Positions 1 to 9,412 of a stretch of 64,000 nt of DNA are shown piece after piece. Numbering within the stretch: the first letter of the stretch is position 1; the number at the start of each line of letters is the position of its first letter. The notes under the pieces are model-generated. The model was not told where the DNA came from, made no database searches, and worked only from the letters and a program-made list of their open reading frames with translations. The DNA is from CAVRRZ01 sp963723745 (GTDB lineage: Bacteria > Actinomycetota > Actinomycetes > Mycobacteriales > Geodermatophilaceae): positions 682,001 to 746,000 of the forward strand of contig CAVRRZ010000005.1 of NCBI GenBank assembly GCA_963723745.1. Reading direction: 5' to 3'. The position numbers and the translations under genes were made by a program.

Positions 1-1086
1 GTAGCCGACGGTCGTGGCCAGCGCGATACCCGGGGCGCCGCCGATCAGCCCGGCACGGGCGATCGCCAGCGGGAACACGTTGGCCAGCCCGAGGCCCACG
101 ACGACGAAACCGGCGAGCGCCACGGCGAGGGAGGAGGTCGTGACGACGGCGACCGCTCCAGCGGCGGCGAGCAGGCTTCGCCCGACGAGCAGACGGCGCT
201 CACCCACAGCGAGGAGCAGCCGGCTGCCGGCCAGCCGCCCCACGGCCATGGCCGCGGCGAACCCGGCGTAGCCGAGCGCGGCTGAGCGTCACCGTCGCGC
301 CCTGTTCGGACCGCAGGAGCAGCGCGCCCCAGTCGGTGAGGGCCCCTTCACCGAAGGCGGTGCAGCCGGCGATCGCACCGAGGACGACCAGGGCCCGGGT
401 GGGCGCTGCGGAGCGGGGCTCCCGCACGGAGCGCCCCCGGTGGTCGGGGCCGCCCGCGGCGAGCAACGGCGACAGGAGCCAGGCGGTGACGACCGAGGCC
501 GGCCGCCGCGACCAGCGACAGGTGCGCGCCGACGCCGAGCGCCGCAGCTGCCGCGCCGCCGAGCAGGGCACCGGCCAAGCCGCCGAGGCTGAACCCGGCG
601 TGCAGCCCGGACAGCACCGGCCGGCCCAGCGCGTCGCCTCCACCTGCACGCCGACGGCGTTGGCGGCGACGTTGACCGCACCCGTGGCGGCGCCGAACAC
701 GAGCAGGGCGGCGCACAGCGCGGGCACCGACGTGGCGAGGCCCGGCCGGAACGGTGGACAGGCAGAGGGCGACGGCGGCCGCCGCGGCCACCGGACCCGC
801 ACCCACGCGGGCGCACCAGCCGGCCGGTGAGCCGCATCGCCACGAGCGCGCCGAGCGACAGGCACAGCAGCGCCACGCCGAGGGCGCTGTGCGCGGCGCC
901 GACCTGAGCGGCGACACCGGGCACGCGGGCGGCCCAGCTGCCGAAGATCGCGCCGTCGAGCACGAACAACGCGGTGACCGCGACCCGCAGCCGCTCGACG
1001 GACGGCTCGGGCAGGCGGGCGCGGGTGGCCCGGAGCCGCCGGGTCAGCGGAGCGCGGGCACGCGGGAAGAAGGCAGGGGTTGGCAT
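1..1086 (-). CDS. MFS transporter, partial, frame-disrupted
   Basis: Major facilitator transporter; its C-terminus lies beyond the left edge. The start is ATG 1086, with a GAGG site 7 bases upstream. Translation begins MPTPAFF, and after a cytosolic leader come hydrophobic helices (FVLDGAIFGSWAARVPG, HSALGVALLCLSLGALVAMR). Later helices can be read only by changing frame several times, for example NVAANAVGVQVE and TRALVVLGAIAGCTAFGEGALTDWGALLLR. The GEGALTDWGALL segment resembles the YbjJ-like MFS subgroup. The substrate cannot be read from sequence. The frame changes look like extra bases in the assembly, because conserved sequence continues across each break. Confidence 0.75.
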
Positions 1087-1246
1087 GAGCAGACCTCAGG
1101 GAGGGGCACCGGCCATCGCCGGCAGGCGGGAACGCGAAGGAAGGGAAGAGCACACGACCTCGGGCGCCCGTTGTCCACGGTGTCAGCCCGGGCGCCGCTG
1201 CGCCCCTCCCGACGCGGTCAGACCACCGTGAGAACCGCCACCGTGC

Positions 1247-2150
1247 TCACAGCCCGCGCCAGCGTCCCTGGGTGCTGTTCTTCTCCGGCCTCGACTCGAA
1301 GACGTTGCCCGGCGTGGGCGGCACCCTGTCCCGGGCGATCGCGCCGAGCCGCATCAGCGGACCGACCAGCGCGTCGTACACGCCCGGCAGCAGCCGGAAG
1401 CCCGCCGACCAGACGGGGTTCAGGAAGCCGGCGTGCACGGTCCGCCGCGGCCGGTCGAGCGTCGCGACGATCCGCCGCGCCACCCGCTGCGGCGAGTACA
1501 CCGGCGGCGGCGGCCGGCCGGTGCTGCCCAGCCACGATGCCGGCCTGGTAGTAGATCGGCGTGTCGACGCCGCCCGGGCTGGACGGTCGAGATGTCGATG
1601 CCGGGCACGTCGCGGGTCTCCAGCTGCAGGACGCGCACCAGGCCGAGCTGGCCCCACTTGGCGGCGACGTAGCTGCCCATGAGCGGCGTCGGCACGGAGG
1701 CCGAGCAGCGAGTTGACCACGAGAGGTGGCCGGCGCCCTGCTCGGCGGAAGACCGGCAGCACGGCACGGGCCAGGTTCGCGGTGCCGTGCAGGGCGGTGT
1801 CGACCACCGTCTCGTAGGCCTCGCGCGGCACGTCCTCGATCCGCCCGTAGGCCATGACGCTGGGCGGCGTGGACGACCGCGTCGAGCCGGCCGAACCGGC
1901 GCACCGCCTCGTCGACGGCTGCGGTGCAAGGCGTCCTCGTCGGTCACGTCGGCCGCGCACACCACGGCGTCGGTCGCCCCGGCTGCCCGCACCTCGGCGG
2001 CCGTCTCGTCGCAGCGCGCTCCGGCCTCGGGCCACCAGGACCAGCCGGGCGCCGCGGCCGGCGAGCTCCAGCGCGGTGGCGCGCCCGATGCCGCTGGAGG
2101 CGCCGATGATCGAGGACGGTCTGCGGATCGCCTGCGGGTGCTCCGGTCAT
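1247..2150 (-). CDS. SDR-family oxidoreductase, frame-disrupted
   Basis: Short-chain dehydrogenase/reductase with an N-terminal Rossmann fold. After ATG 2150 the protein reads MTGAPAGDPQTVL. An extra g in ctcGatcatc breaks the frame just before the glycine-rich cofactor loop (IIGASSGIG). Other frames supply the strand-4 region DAVVHAA, the active-site strand VVNSLLG, and the catalytic YxxxK pair in SYVAAKWGQLGL. The tail has the SDR-type GVDTPIYYQAG and ends at TGA 1247. At least four +1 insertions are needed, and restoring them gives about 300 residues, usual for the family. The substrate is unknown. Confident family call, low-quality sequence. Confidence 0.75.
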
Positions 2151-2283
2151 GCGGTCGGGCTCGCTCCTCGGGTCGGGCGGGGTCTGGTCGGGCAGGGCCT
2201 GGTCAGTCGGGGGCTGGTCAGCCGGGTCGGCGGCGCACGGCCGGTTCCGCTCTACCCCGGCGATCTCCTCCCCACCCCCCGTC

Positions 2284-2307
2284 CGGCACTTATGGCCATA
2301 AGTGCCG
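2284..2307 (-). terminator. 24-bp perfect palindrome, intrinsic terminator-like
   Basis: CGGCACTTATGGCCATAAGTGCCG is a perfect inverted repeat. It lies one base beyond the stop codon of the upstream minus-strand gene at 2309. The same ACTTATGGCCATAAGT core recurs at 47585-47618, and a CTTTATGGCCATAAAG version occurs twice near 50.6 kb, each time just past a stop codon. There is no T tract. A terminator role is inferred from position. Confidence 0.6.
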
Positions 2308-2308
2308 A

Positions 2309-2700
2309 TCAGGGCGGGAGGACGGCGAGCAGCCAGCCGGGGCCGGCCACCGGAGTGCCGGCGGGCAGGCGCGCCCGCAGCCCCCGGTCCGCGGTGACGA
2401 CGAGCGGCGGGTCACCGGCCGCGGTCAGCGCCTGTGCCTCGACGACCAGCGCGTCGTCCCCGCTGCCGTCGGCCCGCACCACGCGCACGCCGTCCGGCGC
2501 CCGGGCACGCGCGCGCCCGCCCCTCGACCACCGCGACGATGCCGGTGCAGGTGCAACGGTGCACCGTCCGGGCCGGCCACGGTGCGGCCGGGCAACCCGG
2601 CCAGCCGGGCCAGCAGCCGCGTGGCGGCCCCCGCCCGGTCCCGCCACCAGCCGTCGGGCACGGAACCGACGACGTTCGCCACGTCCACGAGCAGGATCAC
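2309..2700 (-). CDS. NYN/PIN-like domain protein, one frameshift
   Basis: Small protein of about 130 residues. It begins with a hydrophobic strand carrying an acidic residue, (V)ILLVDVANVVGS, followed by PDGWWRDRAGAATRLL. The C-terminal half, in another frame, reads VRVVRADGSGDDALV and PLVVTADRGLRARLP. The order LLVDxxN, then GSGDDALV, then VVTADRGL is the pattern of NYN/PIN-like nuclease folds, where the acidic residues bind metal. The start is GTG 2700 (or GTG 2703) directly after GGAGG. One extra base lies near 2520-2560. Some databases call relatives NTP pyrophosphohydrolase; I see no NUDIX box here. Confidence 0.6.
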
Positions 2701-2825
2701 CACCCCTCCAGCCTGGCAGGTCCCCCGATCGGGCGAACGCGTCGAGCCGATTAGCCACCGGCCCGTGCGGGAAACCCGCAGCTCCACCGTTCCGCTGCGG
2801 CATGCCCGCACCCAGGAGGCCCATG

Positions 2826-3485
2826 ATGGCGACCGACGACCGCACCCCCCGAGAAGCCGACCGCGACGCCACCGTCGTCGCACCCGCGGCGCCGCGCTCG
2901 CCGCACGAGGGCGCCCACGTCACCCGCGGGAGCGGCCCGCGACGCCGTCGCCGCCCAGCGGGCCCGCTTCGGCGGCATCAAGTGGGGCGCCGCCTTCTTC
3001 GGCTGGCTGTCGGCCAACGGCCTGGCCGTCATCCTCATCGCGCTGCTGTCGGCCGCCGGCGTGGCGCTCGGGCCTGGCCGAGGGCGTCGACACCGCCGAC
3101 GAGGCCGCCGCGCAGGTCGAGACGCTGGGCATCGGTGGCGGCATCGCGGTCCTCGTCGTCCTGTTCCTGGCCTACCTGGCCGGCGGCTACGTGGCCGGCC
3201 GCATGGCCCGCTTCGACGGCGTCCGCCAGGGCCTGGCCATCTGGCTGATCGGCCTGCTCGTCGTCGTCCTGCTCGCCGCCGCCGGCGCGGTACTGGGCGC
3301 CGCAGTACAACGTGCTGCAGCAGCTCAACCTGCCGCGGATCCCGATCGACGAGGGCACGGCCACGACCGCGGGCATCATCACGCTGGTCGCGATCGTCGT
3401 CGTCACGCTGCTCGGTGCGGTGCTCGGCGGCAAGCTGGGTGACCGCTACCACCGCAAGATCGACCGCGCCGGCTTCGCCGTCTGA
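2826..3485 (+). CDS. Predicted membrane protein, frame-disrupted
   Basis: Integral membrane protein of about 215 residues with four predicted helices: WGAAFFGWLSANGLAVILI, GGGIAVLVVLFLAYLAGGYV, GLAIWLIGLLVVVLLAAAGA and GIITLVAIVVVTLLGAVLGG. An acidic and basic N-terminal tail precedes them. AGGAGG at 2814-2819 lies 6 bases before ATG 2826 and 3 bases before ATG 2823, so 2826 is preferred. Breaks near 2930, 3070 and 3300 need extra bases removed. The GGYVAGRMARFDGVRQG loop is typical of small actinobacterial membrane proteins of unknown role. I do not recognise a function. Confidence 0.6.
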
Positions 3486-3500
3486 CGCGCTCACCCGTTC

Positions 3501-3536
3501 CGGCCCGGCCGGCGGCACCCGCCGCCGGCCGGGCCG
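3501..3536 (+). terminator. Strong GC hairpin after the membrane protein gene
   Basis: A perfect 15-bp stem (3501-3515 with 3522-3536) encloses a 6-base loop, 15 bases after the stop codon at 3485. There is no T tract, as is common in high-GC actinobacteria. It separates this gene from the DUF2277 gene. Confidence 0.65.
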
Positions 3537-3571
3537 TTCCCTGTGCCCCGACGGGCTCCTAGGCTGCCGGC

Positions 3572-3847
3572 ATGTGCCGGAACATCCGCCCGCTGTCCAA
3601 CTTCGAACCGCCGGCAACGGATGACGAGATCGCGGCCGCCGCGCTGCAGTACGTCCGCAAGATCAGCGGCACCACGCAACCGTCGCAGGTCAACGCCGAG
3701 GCGTTCGACCGGGCGGTCGCGGAGATCGCCGAGGCCTCGGCCCGGCTGCTCGAGTCACTGGTGACGACCGCGCCGCCCAAGGACCGGGAGGTGGAGGCGG
3801 CGAAGGCCCGGCAGCGTGCCGCCGCTCGCTACGGCACGGCGGTGTAA
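3572..3847 (+). CDS. DUF2277 family protein
   Basis: A 91-residue protein opening with the family hallmark MCRNIRPLSNFEPPAT. A helical segment follows (DDEIAAAALQYVRKISG) and then a helical tail rich in Arg and Ala. Length and motif match DUF2277, whose biochemical function is not known. The start ATG 3572 is fixed by the conserved MCRNI. The reading frame is intact. It stands alone between a terminator hairpin and the DUF6328 gene. Confidence 0.85.
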   Translation: MCRNIRPLSNFEPPATDDEIAAAALQYVRKISGTTQPSQVNAEAFDRAVAEIAEASARLLESLVTTAPPKDREVEAAKARQRAAARYGTAV

Positions 3848-3870
3848 GGCCGACCAGCCGCGGAGGCAGC

Positions 3871-4398
3871 ATGGGCCGGGCAGCGACTCGCCGAACCGGG
3901 GCCGGCGACGAGAACCCCCACGAGACCCGCAAGGAGCGGGTCGACCGGGAGCTGCTGGAGCTGCTGAACGAGTTGCGAGTGGCACTGCCGGGCGTGCAGT
4001 TCCTGTTCGCCTTCCTGCTGGTCCTGCCGTTCCAGACGACGGCCGACGAGCTCACCGACTTCCACCGGCAGGTCTACTTCGTGGCCCTGCTCGCCGCCGC
4101 CGTGGCCACGGGACTGCTGATCGCCCCGGCGGCCCAGCACCGGGTGCTGTTCCGCCAGAAGGACAAGGAACGGCTGCTCACGCGCAGCAACCAGTCGGCG
4201 CTGCTGGGCCTGCTCGCGCTGGTCGTCGCCATCTGCGCGGCGCTGCTCCTGGTCGTCGACTTCCTGTTCGGTCGCACCCGGGCGTGGATCACCACCGGTG
4301 CCGTCGCCGTGCTGATGGTCGGCTGGTGGCTGGTGGTGCCGTACTGGCGACGGTCGCGCACCGAGCAGGACGACCCCGACGAACCGGGCGATGTCTGA
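3871..4398 (+). CDS. DUF6328 family membrane protein
   Basis: A 175-residue protein. A charged N-terminus with ETRKERVDRELLELLNELRV leads into four hydrophobic helices: FLFAFLLVLPF, VYFVALLAAAVATGLLIAP, LLGLLALVVAICAALLLVVDFLF and ITTGAVAVLMVGWWLVVPYW. The acidic C-terminus is cytosolic. The LNELRVALPGVQFLFAFLL block is characteristic of DUF6328. The function is unknown. The frame is intact, and it may be co-transcribed with the DUF2277 gene 23 bases upstream. Confidence 0.75.
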   Translation: MGRAATRRTGAGDENPHETRKERVDRELLELLNELRVALPGVQFLFAFLLVLPFQTTADELTDFHRQVYFVALLAAAVATGLLIAPAAQHRVLFRQKDKERLLTRSNQSALLGLLALVVAICAALLLVVDFLFGRTRAWITTGAVAVLMVGWWLVVPYWRRSRTEQDDPDEPGDV

Positions 4399-4446
4399 CC
4401 GACCCGTTCCCCCGGCGTGCCACTCGCGTCCGCATAGCCTGCAGCG

Positions 4447-5886
4447 GTGAGCTCGCCGGCGGCCGACCTGAGCGAGCCGTCGTCCCAGGCGACGCCCCGG
4501 GCGCTCCGATGGCACCCGTCGGAACTCGTACCGGTGGTCGTGCTGGTCGTCCTCGGCGGGGTGCTGCTGGCCGCAGGCCACGGACTCTGGTTCGACGAGC
4601 TGTTCACCGCCGAGGTGGGCCGGCGGCCGCTGGGCGACATCGTGACCGCGATCGTCGAGGGCCGGGGCACCACGAGCTACCTCGCCGACGTGCCACCGTC
4701 CTACAACGCCCCGTACTACGTGGTGGTGCACGCCTGGATGTCGCTGCCCGGCCTGGGCGGCGACACGGCGCTGCGGGTGTTCTCGCTGCTGTCGGCCGCC
4801 GGGGGGCTGGCGCTGGTCACCCGCGCCGTCACCCGGCTGGCCGGCCGCGCGACCGGTGTGGCCGCGGGAACCGTGCTGGCGCTCAGCCCGCTGGTCCTCG
4901 AGCAGGCGGTCGAGGCGCGCAGCTACGGCCTCGTCGTGCTGGCCACCGGCGGCGCCGCCCTCGGCCTGGCACGGTGGCTGCAGCAGCCGCCCCGGGGGCT
5001 GCTGCTGTTCGGCCTCGCCGGTGCGGGCATGGGCCTGGCCCACTGGTACGCCGCCACCGCGCTGGCCGCGTTCGTGGTGGCGGCGCTGCTGCTGCGCGGC
5101 CGCGCGGCGCTGCCGGTGCTGCTGGCCGGCGCCGCCGCCGTGCTGCCCACGGTCGGCATGATCGTCGTGAACCTGGCCAACGGCACCGGCAGCCGCAACG
5201 CCGAGCACCTGCGCACCACCGAGGGCAGGCTGGCCGGCTACGCGCTGGACGACTGGGCGGGTGGCAGCACGGTGCTCCTCGTCGTCACGGTCGGGCTGAT
5301 GGTCGCCGGTGCCTTCTCGGCCCGGGAGCTGCGCGTGCTCGCCGCCTCGTGGGCGCTGGTGCCGCTCGTGCTGCTGACCCTGGGCGAGCTGCTGCGTCCG
5401 CTGTACCTCCCCCGGTACCTGCTGGCCGGACTGCTCGGGGTCGGCGTGCTCGCCGCGGCCGGGGCGACGGCCCTCCCCCGCCGGGCCCGGATGCCGGCCC
5501 TGGCCGCCCTGCTGGCGGCCACCCTGCTGGCCACGTGGCCGACGCTCGACCGTGGCCCGCGCGAGCGCGCCGACGACGTGGTCGCCCTGCTGGCCGACCT
5601 GCACACGCCCGGCGAGCCGGTCGTCGCCGCCGACCAGCGCTCGGCCCTCGGCCTGGACCACTACACCCGGCTGCACCGGCCGCAGCTGCGCGCGGACATG
5701 GTGCTGCCACCCGACGACGCGCCGCCGGACGCCGACCGCGTCTGGCTCGTCCGCCGGATCGTCGACGGCGCCCCCGTGCCGACCGACGACGACGGCATCC
5801 TGCGGGCGGCCGGGCTCCGCCAGGCCGACGAGTGGTGGCTGCCCGGCAGCAGGACCACGCTCGTGCTGCAGCTCTGGACCCGGTGA
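4447..5886 (+). CDS. GT-C fold glycosyltransferase (GT39/mannosyltransferase-like)
   Basis: A 479-residue polytopic membrane enzyme. Glycosyltransferases of this fold use polyprenyl-phosphate sugars on the outer face of the membrane. The first external loop after helix 1 carries the acidic motif LWFDELFTAEVG, the usual position of the catalytic Asp in the GT-C family. PPSYNAPYYVVVHAWM follows. About ten hydrophobic helices run to residue 360, and a soluble C-terminal domain follows. The start is GTG 4447, 48 bases after the previous stop. The acceptor is unknown. The frame is intact. Confidence 0.75.
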   Translation: MSSPAADLSEPSSQATPRALRWHPSELVPVVVLVVLGGVLLAAGHGLWFDELFTAEVGRRPLGDIVTAIVEGRGTTSYLADVPPSYNAPYYVVVHAWMSLPGLGGDTALRVFSLLSAAGGLALVTRAVTRLAGRATGVAAGTVLALSPLVLEQAVEARSYGLVVLATGGAALGLARWLQQPPRGLLLFGLAGAGMGLAHWYAATALAAFVVAALLLRGRAALPVLLAGAAAVLPTVGMIVVNLANGTGSRNAEHLRTTEGRLAGYALDDWAGGSTVLLVVTVGLMVAGAFSARELRVLAASWALVPLVLLTLGELLRPLYLPRYLLAGLLGVGVLAAAGATALPRRARMPALAALLAATLLATWPTLDRGPRERADDVVALLADLHTPGEPVVAADQRSALGLDHYTRLHRPQLRADMVLPPDDAPPDADRVWLVRRIVDGAPVPTDDDGILRAAGLRQADEWWLPGSRTTLVLQLWTR

Positions 5887-5932
5887 CGCAAGGGATCGGG
5901 CCGGGTCCCACCCACAGATCCCGTGCGGAGCG

Positions 5933-6629
5933 TCAGCGGGAGCGGGTGCGGGTGCGGGCGGCCCAGACCAGGGACCGCACCGACTGCCGCAGTCGCGCCC
6001 GAGCCGTCCACGCCGAGCGACCCTCCGGCCGCACGTCACGCACCACCGGGACGCTCCGGGCCGGACGACGGGCGGCGGCGACGGCGAGCACCACGCTGGG
6101 GGCCCGGCCGGCGAGCACCTCGGCGACCACGACGTCGCGCACCGCCCGGTCCATGGCCAGGAAGGCGCCGGCGTCCGGAGGCAGCCCGGTGAGGCGCGCC
6201 GCGACCCGCCGGTGCAACGTGCCGGTGACCCGCCGCACCCGCGATTCGTAGTTGCCGCGGCGTCCGGCGAACACGGCCCCGACGTCGCCGGTCAGCGCCG
6301 TCGAGCAGCAGCGGCACCGCCTCCGGCGGGTCCTGCAGGTCGGCGTCGAGGCACACCCACGCCTCCGCGGCGCCCTCGTCGGCCAGGCCCCGGGCCAGCG
6401 CACGGTGCTGGCCGACGTTGACCGGCAGGACGGTGACGGCGATCCGCGGGTCCTCCGCCGCCAGCTCCGCGGCAACGACCGCGCTGCCGTGCGGGCAGGC
6501 GTCGACGACCAGCCGCAGCCGCCAGTCGCGACCGCCCATGGCGCCGCGCAGCCGCTCGGCCAGCGGCCGCAGCGTGGCCGCGTTGCCGTACACCGGGACG
6601 ACGACGGCGACGCTGGTGGCCGAGCTCAT
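5933..6629 (-). CDS. Glycosyltransferase family 2
   Basis: The last gene of the iron-box operon. The N-terminus reads SVAVVVPVYGNAATLRPLAERL, and the metal and nucleotide site is seen in AWVCLDADLQDPPEA (DxD-like). An extra base near 6300 moves the rest to another frame (DVGAVFAGRRGNYESRVRR), which ends in a basic tail. This DADLQDPPE pattern is typical of enzymes using polyprenyl-phosphate or lipid acceptors. The start ATG 6629 overlaps the stop of the epimerase (ATGA), so translation is probably coupled. Confidence 0.75.
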
Positions 6630-7481
6630 CCCTGCTCGGCCCAGGTCCGGGCCAGCCCCGCGGCCAGGTCGACCGTGGGTGCCCAGCCGAGCACGCGGCG
6701 GGCCGCCGCCGGATCGCTCACCCAGTCGGCGGTGTCCCAGTCCCGGCCGGGATGCGCCCCGGCCACGGTGGCGATCGGCCGGCCGGTCACCCGCGCGGCG
6801 GTGGCGACCAGCTCCTCGGTGCTGGTCTGCACGCCGGTGCCGATGTTGAGCACCGTGCCGCCGGGCAGGTCGTCGGCGAGCGCCGCCCGCACGCAGGCGT
6901 CGACCACGTCGCCGACCCACACCCAGTCCCGCCGGCTGACCGCGGCCGGCAGGGGCACGGCGTCCCCCGTGCGGGCCGCGGCGAGCACGACCGGCACGAG
7001 ACGGGTGGGGTGGTCGCCGGGCCCGTAGACCTGGAAGGCCCGCAGCACCGCCGCCCGCACGCCTCGCTCGGCGGCGGCAGCCTGCAGCAGCAGCGAACCG
7101 GCCGCCTTGGTCGCGCCGAAGAACCCCCGCGGGTGCAGGGCGGCGTCCTCGGCCAGCGGGTGCGGCGCGGCGGCGTACTCGGTCGACGAGCCCAGGCGCA
7201 CCACCGCCCGGCAGCGGCCGGGCAGCGCGTCCACCAGCCACGGGCTGGTGTTCACCGCCACGGTCGCGGCCCGCTCCGCCGGCGTCGCCCTGCGCCGCGC
7301 CGGCGGCCAGGGAGAACACGACGTCCGGGTCGGCGGCGCGGACGGCGGCCGCGGCGGCGCAGGGGTCGGCGAGGTCCACGTCGGCGCGGGTCAGACCGAC
7401 GACGTCCCAGCCGTCGCGGGTCAGCCGGGCGACGAGGTGCCGGCCGACGAAGCCCCCGGCCCCGGTGACCAGGGCCCTCAC
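6626..7481 (-). CDS. NAD-dependent epimerase/dehydratase (extended SDR)
   Basis: Nucleotide-sugar epimerase or dehydratase family. GTG 7481 begins VRALVTGAGGFVGRHLVARL, the Rossmann motif GxxGxxG. A break near 7290 is followed by the conserved active-site part RLGSSTEYAAAPHPLAED and then FGATKAAGSLLLQA, which supplies the catalytic Lys. The usual YxxxK tyrosine is replaced by Phe-Gly here, or is obscured by the poor sequence. The tail has FQVYGPGDHPTRLVP and VGDVVDACVRAAL. Both ends overlap neighbours (GTGA and ATGA). The sugar substrate is unknown. Confidence 0.75.
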
Positions 7482-8270
7482 GCCGGTACCGGCGCCCCGG
7501 CGCGGGTGGCCGCCACCACGTCCACGAACCGCGCCCGGCCCGCGGTCGCGGCGTCGTCGTCCGCACGCCGCAGGCCCTCGACCATCGCGAGCAGCCGGGG
7601 CACCTCGGTGAACGGGTCCCGGCCGGCCATGTCGGCGGTGAACGAGCGGCGCAGGAAGGTGAAGTCGGCGCCCAGCCGGACCAGCTCCGCCGCCAGCAGC
7701 TCGCTCGGCACGGGGACGCCGCCGCCGGGCAGGGTCAGCCCGGCGACGCCGAAGCGGCCGGGCACCAGCCGCGCGGACCGCGTCGGCGGTGCCGTCGACC
7801 AGCGGCGCGAACAGGTTGTCCGAGCCGCGGTCGATGCGCAGGTCGTTGAGGCCGAGGTAGACCCGGGACAGCGGACGCCGGACCAGCTCCGCCGCGCGGT
7901 CGACGGCGTCCTGCGTCTCGATCAGGATGCCGAGACCGCACCGGCCGGCGACGAGGTCGAGGGCGCGGTCGACCTCGTCGGGGGTGCGCACCATCGGCAG
8001 CAGGATCTCGTCGGCGCCGCAGGCGATCGCCTCGTGGACCTCCGCCGCCGTCCACGGCCCCGCGCCGTTGACGCGGCAGATCAGCCGACCGTCGGTGGCG
8101 GCGCGCATCCGCGCGAGGTCCTCGGCGGTGTCGGCGTTGATCTGCGTGCCCTCGCCGGCCTGGCGACGGGCCTTGCCGCGCCGCTCCCAGTCGACGACGA
8201 CGCCCGCCGCGCCGGCGGCCACGACGTCGCGGCCGAACGCCGGGTCGACGGTGAAGAGGAACAGGTCCAT
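7478..8270 (-). CDS. HpcH/HpaI aldolase or citrate-lyase-like enzyme
   Basis: TIM-barrel protein of about 263 residues. Features are MDLFLFTVDPAF, GVVVDWERRGKARRQ, DGRLICRVNG, CGADEILLPMVRTPDEV with the acidic metal-site strand, and GLGILIETQDAV, where the Glu is the usual metal ligand. One extra base near 7770 shifts the C-terminus into the frame ending GAPVPA. ATG 8270 overlaps the ABC ATPase stop by one base. Family members cleave or form C-C bonds in citramalyl or 2-oxo acids. Its place in an iron-uptake operon is odd, and its substrate may be iron-linked (citrate-like) only by inference. Confidence 0.75.
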
Positions 8271-9412
8271 CAGGACAGCGGTGCCGGCGTGGCCGGTGCG
8301 GGCACCGGCGCCTCCAGGTGCACGTCGACGGCACCGCCCGGCCGGGCCGGCTCGGGCTCGCCGGAGCGCGCCGCACCGGCCGGGAACGGCAGGCCGCTGC
8401 CGGCGACCGTCACGGCCACCTCGTCACCGGCCGAGGGGACCTCGACGCCCTCGAGCCGGGAGCTGACGACGACGCCGCCGGGCAGCTCGAGCCGCACACG
8501 CGAGTCGTGACCGTAGAAGTCGACGCTCGCGCACGCGGGCCGACAGCGCCCCCGTGGTGGGGCCCGAGAGCCGGAGCTGCTCGGGTCGGAGCAGGACGCG
8601 GGCGGGACCGTCCGGGAACTCGCCGGTCGAGCGGCACCGGACCGAGCGCGCACAGCGCCCGCCCGTCGCGGACGTCGGCGTCGAGGACCACGGCCTCGCC
8701 CACGAACGTGGCGACGTCGAGATCGTTCGGGAGCCGGTAGAGCGTTCGCGGGATCGGTGAGCTGGACCAGCCGCCCGCCGCGGAGCACCGCGACCTGGTC
8801 GGCCATCGACAGGGCCTCGGCCTGGTCGTGGGTGACCAGGACGGCGGTGGCGCCCGCCGCGCGGAGCGCCTTCGACGACGGCCGTGCGGGTCTCCTCGCG
8901 CAGGCCCGCGTCGAGGGAGGAGAACGGCTCGTCGAGCAGGACGATCGACGGGCTCGGGCGCCAGCGCGCGGGCGAGGGCCACCCGCTGCTGCTGCCCGCC
9001 GGAGAGCTGGTGCGGCGCCCGGTCGGCGAGGCCGGCGTCGAGCCCGACGAGCGCCAGCAGGTCGTGCACCCGCCCGCGGTCCTGGCGCTGCCGGCGCGGC
9101 AGCCCGAAGGTGACGTTGGCGGCCACGCTCAGGTGCGGGAACAGGCCGCCCTCCTGCGGCGACGAAGCCGATGCCCCGGTCGCGGGCCGGCACGACGCGA
9201 CCCCGGCGGGCCACCACGCGGTCGCCGACGGCGATCGTGCCCGTGTCCGGGTCGTCGAAGCCGGCGACCAGCCGGAGCAGCGTGGTCTTGCCGCAGCCGG
9301 AGGGGCCGAGCAGCGCGGCGAGGCTGCCGCTGGGCACGTGCAGGTCGACCCCGGTCAGCACGGGAGTGCTGCCGAAGGACTTGGTGAGCTCCTGCACCGT
9401 CAGGGCGCTCAT
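8270..9412 (-). CDS. fbpC: Ferric iron ABC transporter, ATP-binding protein
   Basis: ABC ATPase of about 380 residues. Walker A is LLGPSGCGKTTLLRLVAGFD, the signature is PHQLSGGQQQRVALARALA, and the H-loop region VLVTHDQAEALS is read across frames. The C-terminal TOBE-like part ends at TGA 8270. Several +1 insertions interrupt it; one is the extra g in GFVGCCGCAGGAG, where the Q-loop PQEGGLFPHL would read. ATG 9412 overlaps the permease stop (ATGA). With the permease and binding protein it forms an FbpABC-type importer, which uses ATP to move ferric iron inward. Confidence 0.75.
   Translation of the reverse strand: MSALTVQELTKSFGSTPVLTGVDLHVPSGSLAALLGPSGCGKTTLLRLVAGFDDPDTGTIAVGDRVVARRGRVVPARDRGIGFVAAGGRPVPAPERGRQRHLRAAAPAAPGPRAGARPAGARRARRRPRRPGAAPALRRAAAAGGPRPRAGARARRSSCSTSRSPPSTRACARRPARPSSKALRAAGATAVLVTHDQAEALSMADQVAVLRGGRLVQLTDPANALPAPERSRRRHVRGRGRGPRRRRPRRAGAVRARSGAARPASSRTVPPASCSDPSSSGSRAPPRGRCRPACASVDFYGHDSRVRLELPGGVVVSSRLEGVEVPSAGDEVAVTVAGSGLPFPAGAARSGEPEPARPGGAVDVHLEAPVPAPATPAPLS

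Noticed and set aside
3829..6039. 736-residue minus-strand frame over the DUF6328 and GT-C genes
   Set aside because: Gln/His/Arg-rich sequence without domains, opposite recognised membrane proteins.
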